From Marchantia polymorpha subsp. ruderalis (lineage: Eukaryota; Streptophyta; Marchantiopsida; Marchantiales; Marchantiaceae), in contig AP031351.1 of NCBI GenBank assembly GCA_037833965.1, forward strand, positions 1,872,501 through 1,936,500: a DNA stretch of 64,000 bases, in the 5' to 3' direction. The notes under the pieces were generated by a model. It made no database searches, was not told the origin of the DNA, and saw nothing but the letters and a program-made list of their open reading frames with translations. The position numbers were made by a program, and so were the translations under genes. This document shows, piece by piece, positions 62,901 through 64,000 of this stretch; the first letter of the stretch is position 1; each line of letters opens with the position of its first letter.

Positions 62901-63104
62901 GATGTTGGTCACGGGGAGGTTGCTACGAAGGAGGGTACGGAGAACCCTTCTTTGGAGGAGGTGTCATAGCAACCAGTGACAGTATCGCCTTCCTCTTGTG
63001 GGTCCATGGAGGAGGAGTGGGAGCCATCGATTGGTTCTCAGACCACCGGAGGAGAGAGGCGACGGTTGACACAATTCCTACGTGACTATATGAGTTGTTT
63101 GTGA
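62901..63104 (+). pseudogene. C-terminal tail of the retroelement polyprotein
   Basis: After TGA 62898-62900 the same frame stays open to TAG 62967-62969 and then to TGA 63102-63104, followed at once by a second stop. It reads as acidic, Ser/Pro-rich protein with a basic end (ERRRLTQFLRDY). No integrase, chromodomain or reverse transcriptase motif is seen. The double stop and drop in GC just after it suggest the true end of the coding region. Confidence 0.4.
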
Positions 63105-63769
63105 TAGTTGTGATACCTTTGTGTGTGGACACGCTCGTTCCTTGTGTATGTATGTGTGAGTTGTGAGTAGAGCATGTCAACAATGTATGATGTATGGCGA
63201 TACTGAGTCGCACGACAAACACGATATCACTCTTGTTTTTTTTTCATTGTCCGCTATCAAATTGATAAAATTTGTGCTTATCAAGATCAAAATAACAATG
63301 CAATGATTGATTATGATTCTATTGCTCATGTGCTACCACATGAACTTTTCAAGTTATATATAGCAGATTTTATAAGAAAGAATCTACAACATGTTTTTGA
63401 TTGAAACATTCCTATTCATAAGAGCAGATTGATTTTATAGATAATGAACGAAAAGTTGTAATCCAGTAGTTAAGTGCATTGTCAATTCACTTTCCAGCAG
63501 TTCAAGTTTCAAGTATGTTTGGTCTTCATTTGATGCTCAAGATCCAAATTTAATGGAATATTGTGGTGTAATTGCAATGTTTTTTCCTAAATTCAATGCG
63601 GAAGAGTATGACTTTTAAATTTTGTGTTGGAAAAAAGATGTGTTTCGCAAAAGATCATCAAACTTTGGATTAAAATGAGTCATGCAAGCATAATTATTTT
63701 TTTCATAGAACAATTTGAGCATCGATAAATGCTAAGTAAACAATTTGTATTGAAAATTGACTAAATTTT
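63105..63769. other. AT-rich 3' flank of the retroelement
   Basis: GC content falls sharply at about 63.2 kb. A T-run lies near 63233-63243. No polypurine tract or LTR start could be recognised, and there is no gene. Confidence 0.45.
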
Positions 63770-64000
63770 GTTTGGAGTGTACTAAATTAGCCTAAATTTA
63801 ATATTTTTTAGGATATATAAATTAAATTAAACTAAATTGATTTTTTCAGTAGACAAAATTAACCTAACCTAATTTTTGTTAGTAAACTATTGTAAACTAA
63901 ATTGAAATTTTGTAGAAGATTAAATTAACTTAAATTAATTTTATTGAGTAGAATAAATTAAACTAAATTGAGTTTTTGGAGGATATTAAATTGATCAAAA
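63770..64000. repeat. Degenerate AT-rich minisatellite, period about 33-37 bp
   Basis: The window ends in about six to seven diverged units. Each has a TTTTxxAGTAGA-like or TTTTxGGAGGATA-like start followed by TAAATTAAxCTAAATT. The array continues past the window edge. Units differ in length and sequence, so it is an old array. Confidence 0.6.

Larger units (their letters stand above)
58877..63104 (+). mobile_element. Decayed retroelement: gag, protease, DNA methyltransferase
   Basis: A continuous plus-strand coding trace of about 4.2 kb. Frame 2 gives Gag (58877-60619), frame 3 gives a retropepsin-like protease (to 61337), then a C5 cytosine methyltransferase (61338-62900) and a short tail (to 63104). 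In-frame stops are TGA 59225, TAG 59609, TAG 59696, TGA 61335, TAG 61827, TGA 62898 and TAG 62967 (first base given). Apart from the Gag-to-protease frame change, no frame break is visible. No reverse transcriptase, RNase H or integrase is seen between protease and methyltransferase, nor to the window end. LTRs were not identified, so the borders are those of the coding trace. It may be a non-autonomous element that exchanged pol for a captured methyltransferase, or a copy whose pol lies elsewhere. Confidence 0.75.

Noticed and set aside
1..64000. CRISPR arrays, operons, bacterial-type sites
   Set aside because: Introns, plant families and repeat content show a nuclear plant sequence; no regularly spaced identical repeats of CRISPR type were seen.

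Overview
The window looks like nuclear DNA of a land plant, most likely a bryophyte, with a Marchantia-type liverwort as first guess. Reasons: two spliced genes of plant-specific families, very low gene density, long gene-free flanks rich in CT/GA microsatellites, and decayed plant-type retroelements whose stop mutations fit loss of methylated C. The species cannot be proven from this sequence alone.

Only two intact protein-coding genes are well supported, both on the minus strand with one GT-AG intron. At 23947-25198 lies a CFL1-like WW-domain co-regulator (about 338 aa, two LxLxL repressor-type motifs, C-terminal Cys4 motif). At 36018-37536 lies a TCHQD-class glutathione S-transferase (264 aa). 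Both have GC-rich, microsatellite-laden DNA upstream (about 25.2-28.7 kb and 37.6-40.4 kb). A third such GC-rich stretch (31.2-34.5 kb) has no gene I recognise, nor has the one at 6.5-8.6 kb.

The rest is mostly transposon-derived or unassigned AT-rich DNA. A minus-strand Ty1/Copia relic (about 14.04-16.96 kb) keeps readable GAG-pre-integrase, integrase, reverse transcriptase and RNase H segments and a trace of an initiator-Met primer binding site. LINE-like scraps lie at 57.1-57.7 kb. AT-rich deserts fill about 8.6-13.7, 40.5-45.5, 48.3-53.0 and 63.1-64.0 kb.

The most notable object is at about 58.88-63.10 kb on the plus strand: a decayed retroelement with Gag (two zinc knuckles), a retropepsin-like protease, and then, where reverse transcriptase would be expected, a DNMT3/DRM-like C5 cytosine methyltransferase domain. 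The catalytic motifs are preserved (PCQ, ENV, RxR), but motif I is separated from them by one in-frame stop. No reverse transcriptase or integrase is visible around it. Its nonsense codons are mostly TAG where CAG is expected, or TGA where TGG is expected, as deamination of methylated C would give. Methyltransferase-bearing retrotransposons are known from dinoflagellates and charophyte algae; a gag-protease-methyltransferase element in a land-plant-like genome is the best candidate here for something undescribed.
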